29,467 nt of DNA from the NCBI GenBank assembly GCA_007125875.1, contig SLCI01000220.1:1-29467 (forward strand), in the 5' to 3' direction. The translations under genes were made by a program, and so were the position numbers. This document shows, in pieces, positions 1 through 6,674 of the stretch (positions are counted from its first letter, which is position 1; every line of letters starts with the position of its first letter). This stretch comes from Kiritimatiellia bacterium. GTDB taxonomy: Bacteria; Verrucomicrobiota; Kiritimatiellia; SLAD01. The notes below the pieces were generated by a model. The model had not been told where the DNA came from, searched no databases, and was given only the letters and a program-made list of their open reading frames with translations.

Positions 1-772
1 ACACCTCCATCATTAACTCGCCGTGCTGCAGCGTGTCATAGGCGGTGGCGGCCGTCAGCGTGATGACACCGAGCAAGAAGCTGAAGATCACGGCCGAGGT
101 CAGGTTCATTCCCACCAGTAATCCGCCGATAATCGTGACTAGGCTGCGACTGGTGCCTGGCCACATGGCGATGCACTGCATGAACCCGATGAATAGCGCG
201 TGTTTCCAGGTCAGATCCTCGACGGATAGGCCTGGGCGATCGGGCTGTCCTTTCGGAGAACGCGCCATCCAGAGAATGACAATGCCGCCCACAAACCAGG
301 AAAAGACGATTGCCCACAAGTTGAATAGATATGCCTTGATCTGCTCATGAAAGAGCAGGCCAATCACAGCAGCGGGCAGAAAGGCCACACCGATATTGAT
401 AGCGAGACGCAGTCCGCGCGGATCACGGCCAAGCAGACCATTCAACATCCGACGCATGTACGGGAAGTAGAGCGTGAGCACCGCCAAAATTGCTCCGGCC
501 TGAATGCTGATGGAGTAGGCATCGGCAGCTTGTTTGGTCTCTTCGGTTTGCCCAATGCCCATCGCGCGCTGTGTCAAAATTAAGTGACCCGTTGAGCTGA
601 CCGGCAAATATTCCGTGAACCCTTCGACGGCGCCGAGCACGAAGGCTTGCCAGAAGGTCATGTGAACGGGTTCGTCGACGTATTCTTGCGTCGGGGCATC
701 CGCCGCCGAACTGGAGGCCGCAAAGGTGAGCAGTAATGTGAGAATCAGTAGGCTATTGGTCAGGTATTTCAT
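1..772 (-). CDS. uppP: Undecaprenyl-diphosphate phosphatase UppP (BacA family), C-terminus beyond the left edge
   Basis: This integral membrane enzyme dephosphorylates undecaprenyl diphosphate to recycle the lipid carrier for peptidoglycan and other envelope glycans. The 257 visible residues carry both family signatures: EGFTEYLPVSSTGHL (about residues 49-63) and PGTSRS (about residue 204). Several hydrophobic segments separate them, and the reading frame is still open at the edge. The start at 772 adds about 37 residues before the usual family start (MTFWQAF, at 661). That extension reads as a signal peptide: MKYLTNSLLILTLLLTF, then AASSSAA and an acidic stretch. No good Shine-Dalgarno sequence precedes either start, so the start is unsettled. 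It lies 14 nt downstream of kdsD on the same strand and is probably co-transcribed. The family call is secure. Confidence 0.93.
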   Translation of the reverse strand, partial: MKYLTNSLLILTLLLTFAASSSAADAPTQEYVDEPVHMTFWQAFVLGAVEGFTEYLPVSSTGHLILTQRAMGIGQTEETKQAADAYSISIQAGAILAVLTLYFPYMRRMLNGLLGRDPRGLRLAINIGVAFLPAAVIGLLFHEQIKAYLFNLWAIVFSWFVGGIVILWMARSPKGQPDRPGLSVEDLTWKHALFIGFMQCIAMWPGTSRSLVTIIGGLLVGMNLTSAVIFSFLLGVITLTAATAYDTLQHGELMMEV

Positions 773-786
773 GCGCTGTGTGTTGG

Positions 787-1758
787 TTAAATGATTTTGA
801 ATTTTGGGAGGTCCTGAATGTCGACCATGCCGACCAGTACGCCGTTGTCATCGACGATGATCAGGTCATCAATCTGATGATCTCGGAACTGGGCCAGGAC
901 ATCCACGGCGAGTTGATTTTGGTTTAATGTGATCGGGTTCGGCGTCATGACTTCGTCAATGATTCGTTGGGGCAGGGGCGTCTCGTCCTTCAAATGGCGG
1001 CGCAGGTCGCCATCGGTGAAGATTCCCAGCACGCGTTCACTGTCATCGACAATAACGACCGATCCCGATCGCGCCTCGGTCATCGCCAGCAGGGCATCAT
1101 CAACGCGACCCCCCGCAGGCACACGAGCCACGCGTTGGCCGACTCGCATAATGTCGCGAATCTGAAGGAGCAGGGCGCGACCAATCGCTCCGCCCGGATG
1201 CAGCTTTGCGTAGTCATCGCGCGAGAACCCTCGCGCCTCCAACAATACCATCGCCAATGCGTCCCCGACGGCTAGAGACGCGGTGGTGCTGCTGGTGGGC
1301 GATATGTTGAGCGGGCAGGCTTCCCGATCAACATAGACTGAGATGACGGCATCACTATTCTTGGCTAGCGGACTTGTTTCATCACCAGTGATGGAAATCA
1401 ATTTGATGTTATTTCGGCGAATCAGTGGCAACAGATTAATCAGTTCATCCGAAGCGCCCGTATAACTGAGCGCGAGGACGACATCTTGATTGGAGAGAAT
1501 GCCGAGATCGCCATGCATCGCCTCAGCAGGATGCAACACGACCGCGGGCGTGCCCGTGCTCGTCAGGGTCGCGGCGATCTTCTGGCCAATATTGAAGCTT
1601 TTGCCAACACCCGTAACCACTACTTTGCCGTTGTTCTTCTGCGCGTCAAGGATCAGCTCCAGCGCATTGCCAAAACCGTCGCCAATTCGGTCGCGGACCT
1701 GTTGAAGGCCCTCGATCTCAATATCGATGATATCGCGTGCTTTGTTGATAAAATCCAT
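787..1758 (-). CDS. kdsD: KpsF/GutQ-type arabinose-5-phosphate isomerase (SIS + two CBS domains)
   Basis: It probably interconverts ribulose 5-phosphate and arabinose 5-phosphate, the first step to Kdo for lipopolysaccharide. The 323-residue protein has an N-terminal SIS domain (about 30-175) and a tandem CBS pair (about 200-320), the usual size and layout. Matching family residues are K53 in GVGKS, the HPAEAMHGDLG block (H82), E105 in GASDEL and H187 in HPGGAIGR. One difference is that the usual KSGH turn reads KSFN here. I chose the start at 1758 (MDFINKARD) because GGGAG lies 5 nt upstream. An in-frame ATG at 1854 would add 32 residues with no domain support. uppP follows directly. A less specific SIS-CBS sugar-phosphate isomerase cannot be excluded. 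Confidence 0.88.
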   Translation of the reverse strand: MDFINKARDIIDIEIEGLQQVRDRIGDGFGNALELILDAQKNNGKVVVTGVGKSFNIGQKIAATLTSTGTPAVVLHPAEAMHGDLGILSNQDVVLALSYTGASDELINLLPLIRRNNIKLISITGDETSPLAKNSDAVISVYVDREACPLNISPTSSTTASLAVGDALAMVLLEARGFSRDDYAKLHPGGAIGRALLLQIRDIMRVGQRVARVPAGGRVDDALLAMTEARSGSVVIVDDSERVLGIFTDGDLRRHLKDETPLPQRIIDEVMTPNPITLNQNQLAVDVLAQFRDHQIDDLIIVDDNGVLVGMVDIQDLPKFKII

Positions 1759-1910
1759 CCGGTCTCCCATAGAAATTAGCGTGGAGAGGCTAATGGAAAC
1801 CGCTGGCGAGGTCAAAGAAAAGCCGGATTGCTTTCGGCGGAGACTTGAAAACATCTATCTCTCGGCGCATGCTATAGGAAAGCGATCAATGAATGCGGAG
1901 GAAGAACACG

Positions 1911-2636
1911 ATGGCAGGAAATGCACGCTTCAAAGCTGTGATTACGTTGCTACTGGTCACTGGACTAGGACCTCAGAGTGGGGTGTTGGCGGGCGAGGAA
2001 GATCCTTTTGCGGAGGCGCGTGAGCGGATGGTACGGGAAACGATAGAACTGCGCGATGTCAGCGATCCCGCCACACTACGCGCCATGCGTGCGGTGCTGC
2101 GCCATGAATTCGTCGATCCTGCGATGATTCGGCAAGCGTATGCTGATCGTCCCTTGCCGATTGGCTATGGCCAAACCATTTCTCAACCCTACATCGTGGC
2201 CTTTATGACCGAGCTGCTCCAAGTGGGGCCCGGTGACGTGGCGTTGGAAATCGGCGCGGGTTCCGGCTATCAGGCAGCCGTTTTGGCGGAAATTGTCGAT
2301 AAAGTGTACACGATCGAAATCGTACCTCAATTGGCGGAGCTCTCGACTGAGCGGATGGAGCGGTTGGGGTATGACAATGTGACGGTGAAAGAGGGTGATG
2401 GTTACTTCGGTTGGGAAGAGCACGCGCCTTTTGATGCGATTATCGTGACCGCTGCCGCCACACATATCCCGCCGCCATTGGTGGAGCAACTGAGACCGGG
2501 TGCGCGTATGGTTATTCCGGTTGGCCCGCCTATGCAGGTCCAGACGCTCATGCTGGTAGAGAAGGATGAAGAAGGCCAAGTTCGTCAGCGTAGTTTGATG
2601 CCGGTTCGATTCGTGCCGTTGACGGGTGAACGGTGA
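1911..2636 (+). CDS. pcm: Protein-L-isoaspartate O-methyltransferase with N-terminal signal sequence
   Basis: Enzymes of this family use S-adenosylmethionine to methylate isoaspartyl residues in aged proteins and so start their repair. The 241-residue product has the family substrate-binding block PIGYGQTISQPYIVAFM and the SAM-binding motif LEIGAGSGYQAAVLAEI. These are followed by a normal Rossmann fold ending in MPVRFVPLTG. The first 30 or so residues are unusual: a basic start (MAGNARFK), a hydrophobic core (AVITLLLVTGLG) and a VLA-G cleavage-like site. The enzyme is therefore predicted to be exported or membrane-anchored. I chose the start at 1911 because GGAGGAAG (1897-1904) is ideally placed; the ATG at 1893 overlaps that site. 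It is the first gene of a probable three-gene operon. Confidence 0.92.
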   Translation: MAGNARFKAVITLLLVTGLGPQSGVLAGEEDPFAEARERMVRETIELRDVSDPATLRAMRAVLRHEFVDPAMIRQAYADRPLPIGYGQTISQPYIVAFMTELLQVGPGDVALEIGAGSGYQAAVLAEIVDKVYTIEIVPQLAELSTERMERLGYDNVTVKEGDGYFGWEEHAPFDAIIVTAAATHIPPPLVEQLRPGARMVIPVGPPMQVQTLMLVEKDEEGQVRQRSLMPVRFVPLTGER

Positions 2637-2697
2637 TTACACTGACCGCCACGGGTGGCCGGAGCACTGCTCCGATTCGGATCATCTTTAGGCGTCT

Positions 2698-5151
2698 ATG
2701 AAGCCTTCCACTCGATTCATGCTGCCTGCGCTCTTCGTCGTGAGCGCGGTTGCGATTGCGTATCAGATCGTGCTGATGCGGGTCTGGTCGATTGCACAAT
2801 GGCATCACTTTGCCTACATGATTATCAGTATCGCGATGCTCGGTTTCGGAGCGGCGGGCACGATACTGACTCTATTGCGTGAGCCTTTGCGTGGTCGCGA
2901 AGCGGCCGGCTTTCGCTACAGCGTGTTGGCTTTCATGGTCAGCTTGCCACTCTGCTATATCGCGGTTCAGCAGATTCCCTTTGAGACGTTTCATTTGATC
3001 ACGCAAGGCGATCAGTGGGGTTGGCTGTTTCTGCTGTATCTGTTGATGGCTATACCCTTTGTGCTCGCTTCGGCGTGTACCACGTTTGCGTTGTTTCTGT
3101 GGCCGGACCGGGTGGGGCGTGTTTACGCGATTGACTTGCTGGGCTCGGGGTCGGGTGCCGCGTTAGTTGTGGGCCTGCTGTTCTGGTTTTCACCGGCTCA
3201 GCTGGCGTACGGCTTGGCGATTCCAGTCGGGATCATGGCACTGCTGCAGATGATGGATGGCAGCCGTCGTTACCAAGTATTAGCAGTGACATTGATTATG
3301 ATCGGTGCCATCAGTGTGGCGGTACAAGGCATCGTACCGATTCAAGTCTCCGACTATAAGGTGCTGTCCTACACCTTACAGTTTCCCGATGCGAAGGTGG
3401 TGGCCGTGCGACATAGCCCGCTGTCGGAGGCGACGTTGGTGACCTCTCGTCAGATTCGCGAAACGCCTGGACAATTGGGCAACTATCCATTCGCTGAGGC
3501 AGGCCCTCTGCCGGAACAAGCCGGTATCTTTTTTGATGGAGGTGCCGTATCGGTGGTGAATCGGTTTGATGGTGATTTGAGCCGTTTACGTTTTCTGGAG
3601 CACGTCCCGCCTTCTGTCGCCTATCGTGTGGTGCATAACCCCGAGGTACTGGTGATCGGTGCGGGCGGCGGCACCGACGTGCTGATGGCCCTCTATCATG
3701 GCGCGCCGGAAGTGACGGCCGCGGAAGTCGATCCTTCGGTCTGGCCGCTGATCGAAGCGGAGTTGGCGACCTTCTCGGGTTATCTTTACGAGCGTCCGGA
3801 CGTCCGGACTGTATTGGCCGAAGGACGCGGATTACTGAGACGCGAGGGGCGGCGTTACGATGTCATCCAGATTGCACTATTGGATGCCTTTAATGCGGCG
3901 GCTTCGGGCGTGTACGCACTCAGCGAAAGTTATCTCTACACGCGCGAAGCGATTCAGCTCTATTACGAACATCTGAAGCCAGGTGGCGTGCTTTCGATAA
4001 CGCGTTGGCTAAAGACGCCACCGCGTGATGCGATTAAAATGCTGGCCACCTATATTGAGGCCTTGGAGGCGAGCGGTATTGAGAAGCCCGGCGATCATAT
4101 TGCATTCATACGCAGTTGGAACGCGGCCACGCTTTTGCTTAGTCGGGATCCATGGACGGATGATCAAATTGATGCGATCCGTGATTTCGCGGCTACCCGT
4201 CACTTTGATATCGACTGGATTCCGGGCTTGCAGACCGATGAGGTCAACCAATTCACCATCCTGGAAACACCGATCTATTTCGAGGCGGCGCTTGCTTTGT
4301 TATCCCCGGAGCGCGAACAGTTTTATCGCGATTATCTATTTCAGGTTCGTCCAGCCACCGATGATCGGCCGCACTTCTTTCAGTTTTTCAAGCTCGATAC
4401 CCTGCCTCGCCTGATCCGCGACATGGGCCACACCTGGGTGCCTTTTGTCGAGTGGGGTTACATCGCCCTTTGGGCGACCATCCTGCAGGGCGTGCTAGCG
4501 AGTCTGTTGCTGATTGTGGTGCCCGCGATTTTGCTGCATCGCCGCGCGGCGACAGGCGGCCGAGGTCGCTGGGTGCTGGCCTACTTTTGTGCACTGGGCT
4601 TGGCCTTTATGTTCCTGGAAATTGCTTTTATTCAAAAGCTGATGCTGTTTTTGACCTATCCGATTTACGCCGTGGCCGTTGTGCTGGCTTCCTTCCTGAT
4701 TTTCTCGGGAATCGGTAGTCTGGCGGCTGATACGTTGCTGCGCCGGTATTCGAGTAATGGAGTGTGGTTTCACTTGCCGCTAATCGCAGTGCTCCTAATC
4801 GGTGTTTTCGCCGTTTTCTATACGTTAACGCTGCCGATGATCTTCGATACGTTGGCAGGAGCACCTGATCTCGTCCGGATTAGCTTGTCGTTGCTGTTGG
4901 TGGCACCGCTAGCATTCTGTATGGGGATTCCGTTGCCTTGTGGGTTGCAATGCGTCAGTCGTCATTTCCCTGCCATGGTCCCATGGGCATGGGCGATCAA
5001 TGGGGTGGCGTCCGTATTGGGCGCGGCACTGGCGACCTTGCTGGCCATCCATGTGGGCTTTCGACAACTGGTTTGGTACGCGGCGTTGATTTATGTGGCA
5101 TCGCTCTACGCCTACTGGGCACTCGCACGGAATCAGGCAGATGCTTCGTAA
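2698..5151 (+). CDS. Membrane-embedded spermidine/spermine synthase-like protein
   Basis: This 817-residue protein has three parts. An N-terminal hydrophobic region has about six or seven membrane segments (residues 5-220). A soluble spermidine-synthase-like methyltransferase-fold domain follows (about 225-560). A second membrane region has about six segments (about 580-810). The nucleotide-binding signature VLVIGAGGGTDVLMAL (about 315-330) is followed by AAEVDPSVW and a region resembling the family's catalytic loop (IQIALLDAF, about 390). Such fused proteins are usually annotated as spermidine synthase-like, and their true substrate is generally unknown. It starts 61 nt after pcm, and its last 11 nt overlap the next gene, so translation of the pair is probably coupled. 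The family is clear; a role in polyamine synthesis is only an inference. Confidence 0.8.
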   Translation: MKPSTRFMLPALFVVSAVAIAYQIVLMRVWSIAQWHHFAYMIISIAMLGFGAAGTILTLLREPLRGREAAGFRYSVLAFMVSLPLCYIAVQQIPFETFHLITQGDQWGWLFLLYLLMAIPFVLASACTTFALFLWPDRVGRVYAIDLLGSGSGAALVVGLLFWFSPAQLAYGLAIPVGIMALLQMMDGSRRYQVLAVTLIMIGAISVAVQGIVPIQVSDYKVLSYTLQFPDAKVVAVRHSPLSEATLVTSRQIRETPGQLGNYPFAEAGPLPEQAGIFFDGGAVSVVNRFDGDLSRLRFLEHVPPSVAYRVVHNPEVLVIGAGGGTDVLMALYHGAPEVTAAEVDPSVWPLIEAELATFSGYLYERPDVRTVLAEGRGLLRREGRRYDVIQIALLDAFNAAASGVYALSESYLYTREAIQLYYEHLKPGGVLSITRWLKTPPRDAIKMLATYIEALEASGIEKPGDHIAFIRSWNAATLLLSRDPWTDDQIDAIRDFAATRHFDIDWIPGLQTDEVNQFTILETPIYFEAALALLSPEREQFYRDYLFQVRPATDDRPHFFQFFKLDTLPRLIRDMGHTWVPFVEWGYIALWATILQGVLASLLLIVVPAILLHRRAATGGRGRWVLAYFCALGLAFMFLEIAFIQKLMLFLTYPIYAVAVVLASFLIFSGIGSLAADTLLRRYSSNGVWFHLPLIAVLLIGVFAVFYTLTLPMIFDTLAGAPDLVRISLSLLLVAPLAFCMGIPLPCGLQCVSRHFPAMVPWAWAINGVASVLGAALATLLAIHVGFRQLVWYAALIYVASLYAYWALARNQADAS

Positions 5152-5890
5152 TACCTTTGTCCATTTGCCCGGGGTGGGGGAGAAGACCGAGCGGCAATTG
5201 TGGCAAGCGAATTGTCATAACTGGGACGAGCTGTTGGCCGTAGAGTCTACTTCGTTGCCAGCGGGCTTGCGCAAGGCACAAGCGATTGATCTGTTGCAGG
5301 AGTCGCTGGATCATTATCAAGCGGGGCGCTGGCGTTATTTTGAGCGCTGCTTGCCGGGCGGCGTCAAATGGCGCGCCTTTGATCCCCGCCGCGGCCCGAC
5401 ACTGTATGTCGATATCGAAACCAATGGTTATGACAACGCGATCACGGTGCTGGGGATATACGACGGGACTCAGTTTGAAGCCTATGTGGCCGATGAAAAT
5501 CTTGAGGAGGCGCTGGAGCGATTGGAGTCGGCGGCGACCATTATCACCTATAACGGCAGTGGATTCGATATGCCGATTATTCGACAGCGCTTCCCGTATC
5601 ACTTGTTTAACCACGTGCACATCGATCTGATGTGGCCTCTGCGCAAGTTGGGATTCCGGGGCGGACTCAAGCGCATTGAGCGCGCATTGGGGTTAAGTCG
5701 CAGTGAAGAGACGGAGCAGATGGATGGCATGGACGCGGTGTATCTGTGGCGCGCGTACCAGCGGGGCAGCCAAGAGGCGAAACAGCTACTGCTGAAATAC
5801 AATGAAGAGGACGTGCGGAACCTAGAGCCGTTGATGGAATGGGTTTACCGCGAGTTAACCCAACAACTCGAATTTACTCTTCGGGGATAA
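5141..5890 (+). CDS. YprB-like 3'-5' exonuclease (RNase H-like, DEDD type)
   Basis: The predicted role is a metal-dependent nuclease acting on DNA or RNA. The 249-residue protein opens with a helix-hairpin-helix-like stretch (LPGVGEKTERQLW, 9-21), often used for non-specific nucleic acid contact. An RNase H-fold follows with the acidic motifs expected of DEDD exonucleases: YVDIET (D91, E93), TYNGSGFDMPII (D143) and KYNEEDVRNL (D224). I chose the start MLRNTF at 5141 because the HHH element follows it directly and the 11-nt overlap with the upstream gene is typical of coupling. A longer frame from 5093 lies wholly inside that gene. The 3' end overlaps a convergent small gene by 17 nt. The substrate is unknown. 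Confidence 0.85.
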   Translation: MLRNTFVHLPGVGEKTERQLWQANCHNWDELLAVESTSLPAGLRKAQAIDLLQESLDHYQAGRWRYFERCLPGGVKWRAFDPRRGPTLYVDIETNGYDNAITVLGIYDGTQFEAYVADENLEEALERLESAATIITYNGSGFDMPIIRQRFPYHLFNHVHIDLMWPLRKLGFRGGLKRIERALGLSRSEETEQMDGMDAVYLWRAYQRGSQEAKQLLLKYNEEDVRNLEPLMEWVYRELTQQLEFTLRG

Positions 5891-6254
5891 CCACGTCAGC
5901 GGTCTCATCCAAAAGAGAGTTTATCAGATCGAGATCGATCGTCTCGGGCGGATCCCAATCTTCGGCTGTTTCGGGTAGAAACTCATCGAGCAACTCTTCG
6001 GGTGAGAGGGCAGGCACTACGCCGCGAGCTTCCATCTGATTGATCAGTTCGCGTAAGTCGTTCAGCTCAGTGGCGGCCATTTCCAGGTCGGCTTCACGTT
6101 GCCGCACAGTAAAGGTGGTCAACACCGCCCACACCACGGCGAGTGCCGCGACCATAGCCATCAGCGCGGCTATCGCTTTCCAATGACCACTCCGCAAACG
6201 CGACGGAGACCGCATCGACGGAGGCGCTGGCACATCTGGGTTCATATCATTCAT
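5874..6254 (-). CDS. Small single-pass membrane protein with acidic C-terminal tail
   Basis: I do not recognise this 126-residue protein. It has a short basic, proline-containing N-terminus (1-26), one clear transmembrane helix (about 27-49) and a short charged helical stretch that could form a coiled coil (50-77). A strongly acidic, low-complexity tail follows (PEELLDEFLPETAEDW and onward to PEE). The topology looks like N-in with an extracytoplasmic coil and tail, or a signal anchor. ATGs at 6254 and 6245 are both possible starts. It overlaps the exonuclease by 17 nt tail to tail. Its gene-like composition and sensible architecture argue for a real gene rather than a shadow. No function can be assigned. 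Confidence 0.68.
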   Translation of the reverse strand: MNDMNPDVPAPPSMRSPSRLRSGHWKAIAALMAMVAALAVVWAVLTTFTVRQREADLEMAATELNDLRELINQMEARGVVPALSPEELLDEFLPETAEDWDPPETIDLDLINSLLDETADVVIPEE

Positions 6255-6381
6255 AAGCGGCCGAAAAATAGCATTATACGGCCCGCTTTGCCAATCTCAA
6301 AGGAGGCTGGGCGCGGAGGCAAACCAGGGGCATTCAGTTCTCCGCAAGGAATTTCTAATGAACGATTTAGACCCCATGTGG

Positions 6382-6403
6382 AGGGCGGAGCTCTGCGACG
6401 CCG
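6382..6403 (+). repeat. Repeat family A, copy 1
   Basis: The core GGCGGAGCTCTGCGACGCC occurs here and again at 6499-6520; the identical stretch is 22 nt. A diverged inverted copy at about 6446-6468 (reverse strand GTGGAGGGGCGAGCTCCGCG) could pair with this one, extended upstream to GTGGAG at 6378, to form a long hairpin spanning 6378-6468. Confidence 0.85.
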
Positions 6404-6445
6404 CGATCTTGCATGGGCAAATGCAAACTCTTGTGCGGCCTCCGG

Positions 6446-6468
6446 TCTCGCGGAGCTCGCCCCTCCAC
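6446..6468 (-). repeat. Repeat family A, inverted diverged copy
   Basis: Read on the minus strand this is GTGGAGGGGCGAGCTCCGCG. It matches the copy at 6378-6403 except for a few substitutions and lies in the opposite orientation, which makes a potential stem with a loop of roughly 45 nt. Confidence 0.7.
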
Positions 6469-6498
6469 ACGCGAGTCAAAGCATAATGGTCATATTGA

Positions 6499-6520
6499 AG
6501 GGCGGAGCTCTGCGACGCCG
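6499..6520 (+). repeat. Repeat family A, copy 2
   Basis: This is identical over 22 nt to the copy at 6382-6403, in the same orientation, about 117 nt away. The flanking bases differ apart from a short shared GATC/GATA-like continuation, so the repeat unit is short. Confidence 0.85.
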
Positions 6521-6631
6521 AGATACTACGCAAGATTCATGTCGGTGGCACTAAGGACAGGGATGGCCTTGCTCCGATGGGGACATGGGCATTCCTGTCC
6601 ATGTCCGAGCTTTCCCCGGACGGCGACTCTG

Positions 6632-6656
6632 TTTGTAGGGACGCCGTCAGGCGTTT
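6632..6656 (+). repeat. Repeat family D, copy 1 (TTGTAGGG + hairpin)
   Basis: TTTGTAGGG is followed by the hairpin ACGCC-GTCA-GGCGT and then TTCTGAAC. It begins about 20 nt beyond the katG stop codon. It has no T-tract on the katG sense strand, so if it acts at the mRNA 3' end it would be as a stabilising hairpin rather than a classical terminator. Related elements are at 9876-9920 and 27544-27568. Confidence 0.75.
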
Positions 6657-6674
6657 CTGAACTTGTCTGACTCT

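Larger units (their letters stand above)
6255..6674. other. Gene-free interval carrying several palindromic repeats
   Basis: This 420-nt stretch between the small membrane protein and katG has no convincing coding frame. It holds two direct copies of a GC-rich repeat (family A), an inverted diverged copy of the same repeat, an isolated palindrome GGACATGG...CCATGTCC (6581-6606), and one family D element immediately downstream of the katG stop. Short open frames across it read through the repeats and resemble nothing. Confidence 0.75.

Noticed and set aside
1845..1878. TTGAAA...TATAGG as a pcm promoter
   Set aside because: The spacer is 22 nt, too long for a sigma-70-type promoter.
4997..5620. 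207-residue open frame on the minus strand
   Set aside because: It is antisense to the synthase-like and exonuclease genes, both supported by domain motifs. There is no recognisable domain or ribosome-binding site.
6382..6520. Possible CRISPR array
   Set aside because: Only two direct copies plus one inverted, with no regular spacing and no cas genes. The inverted copy excludes a CRISPR.
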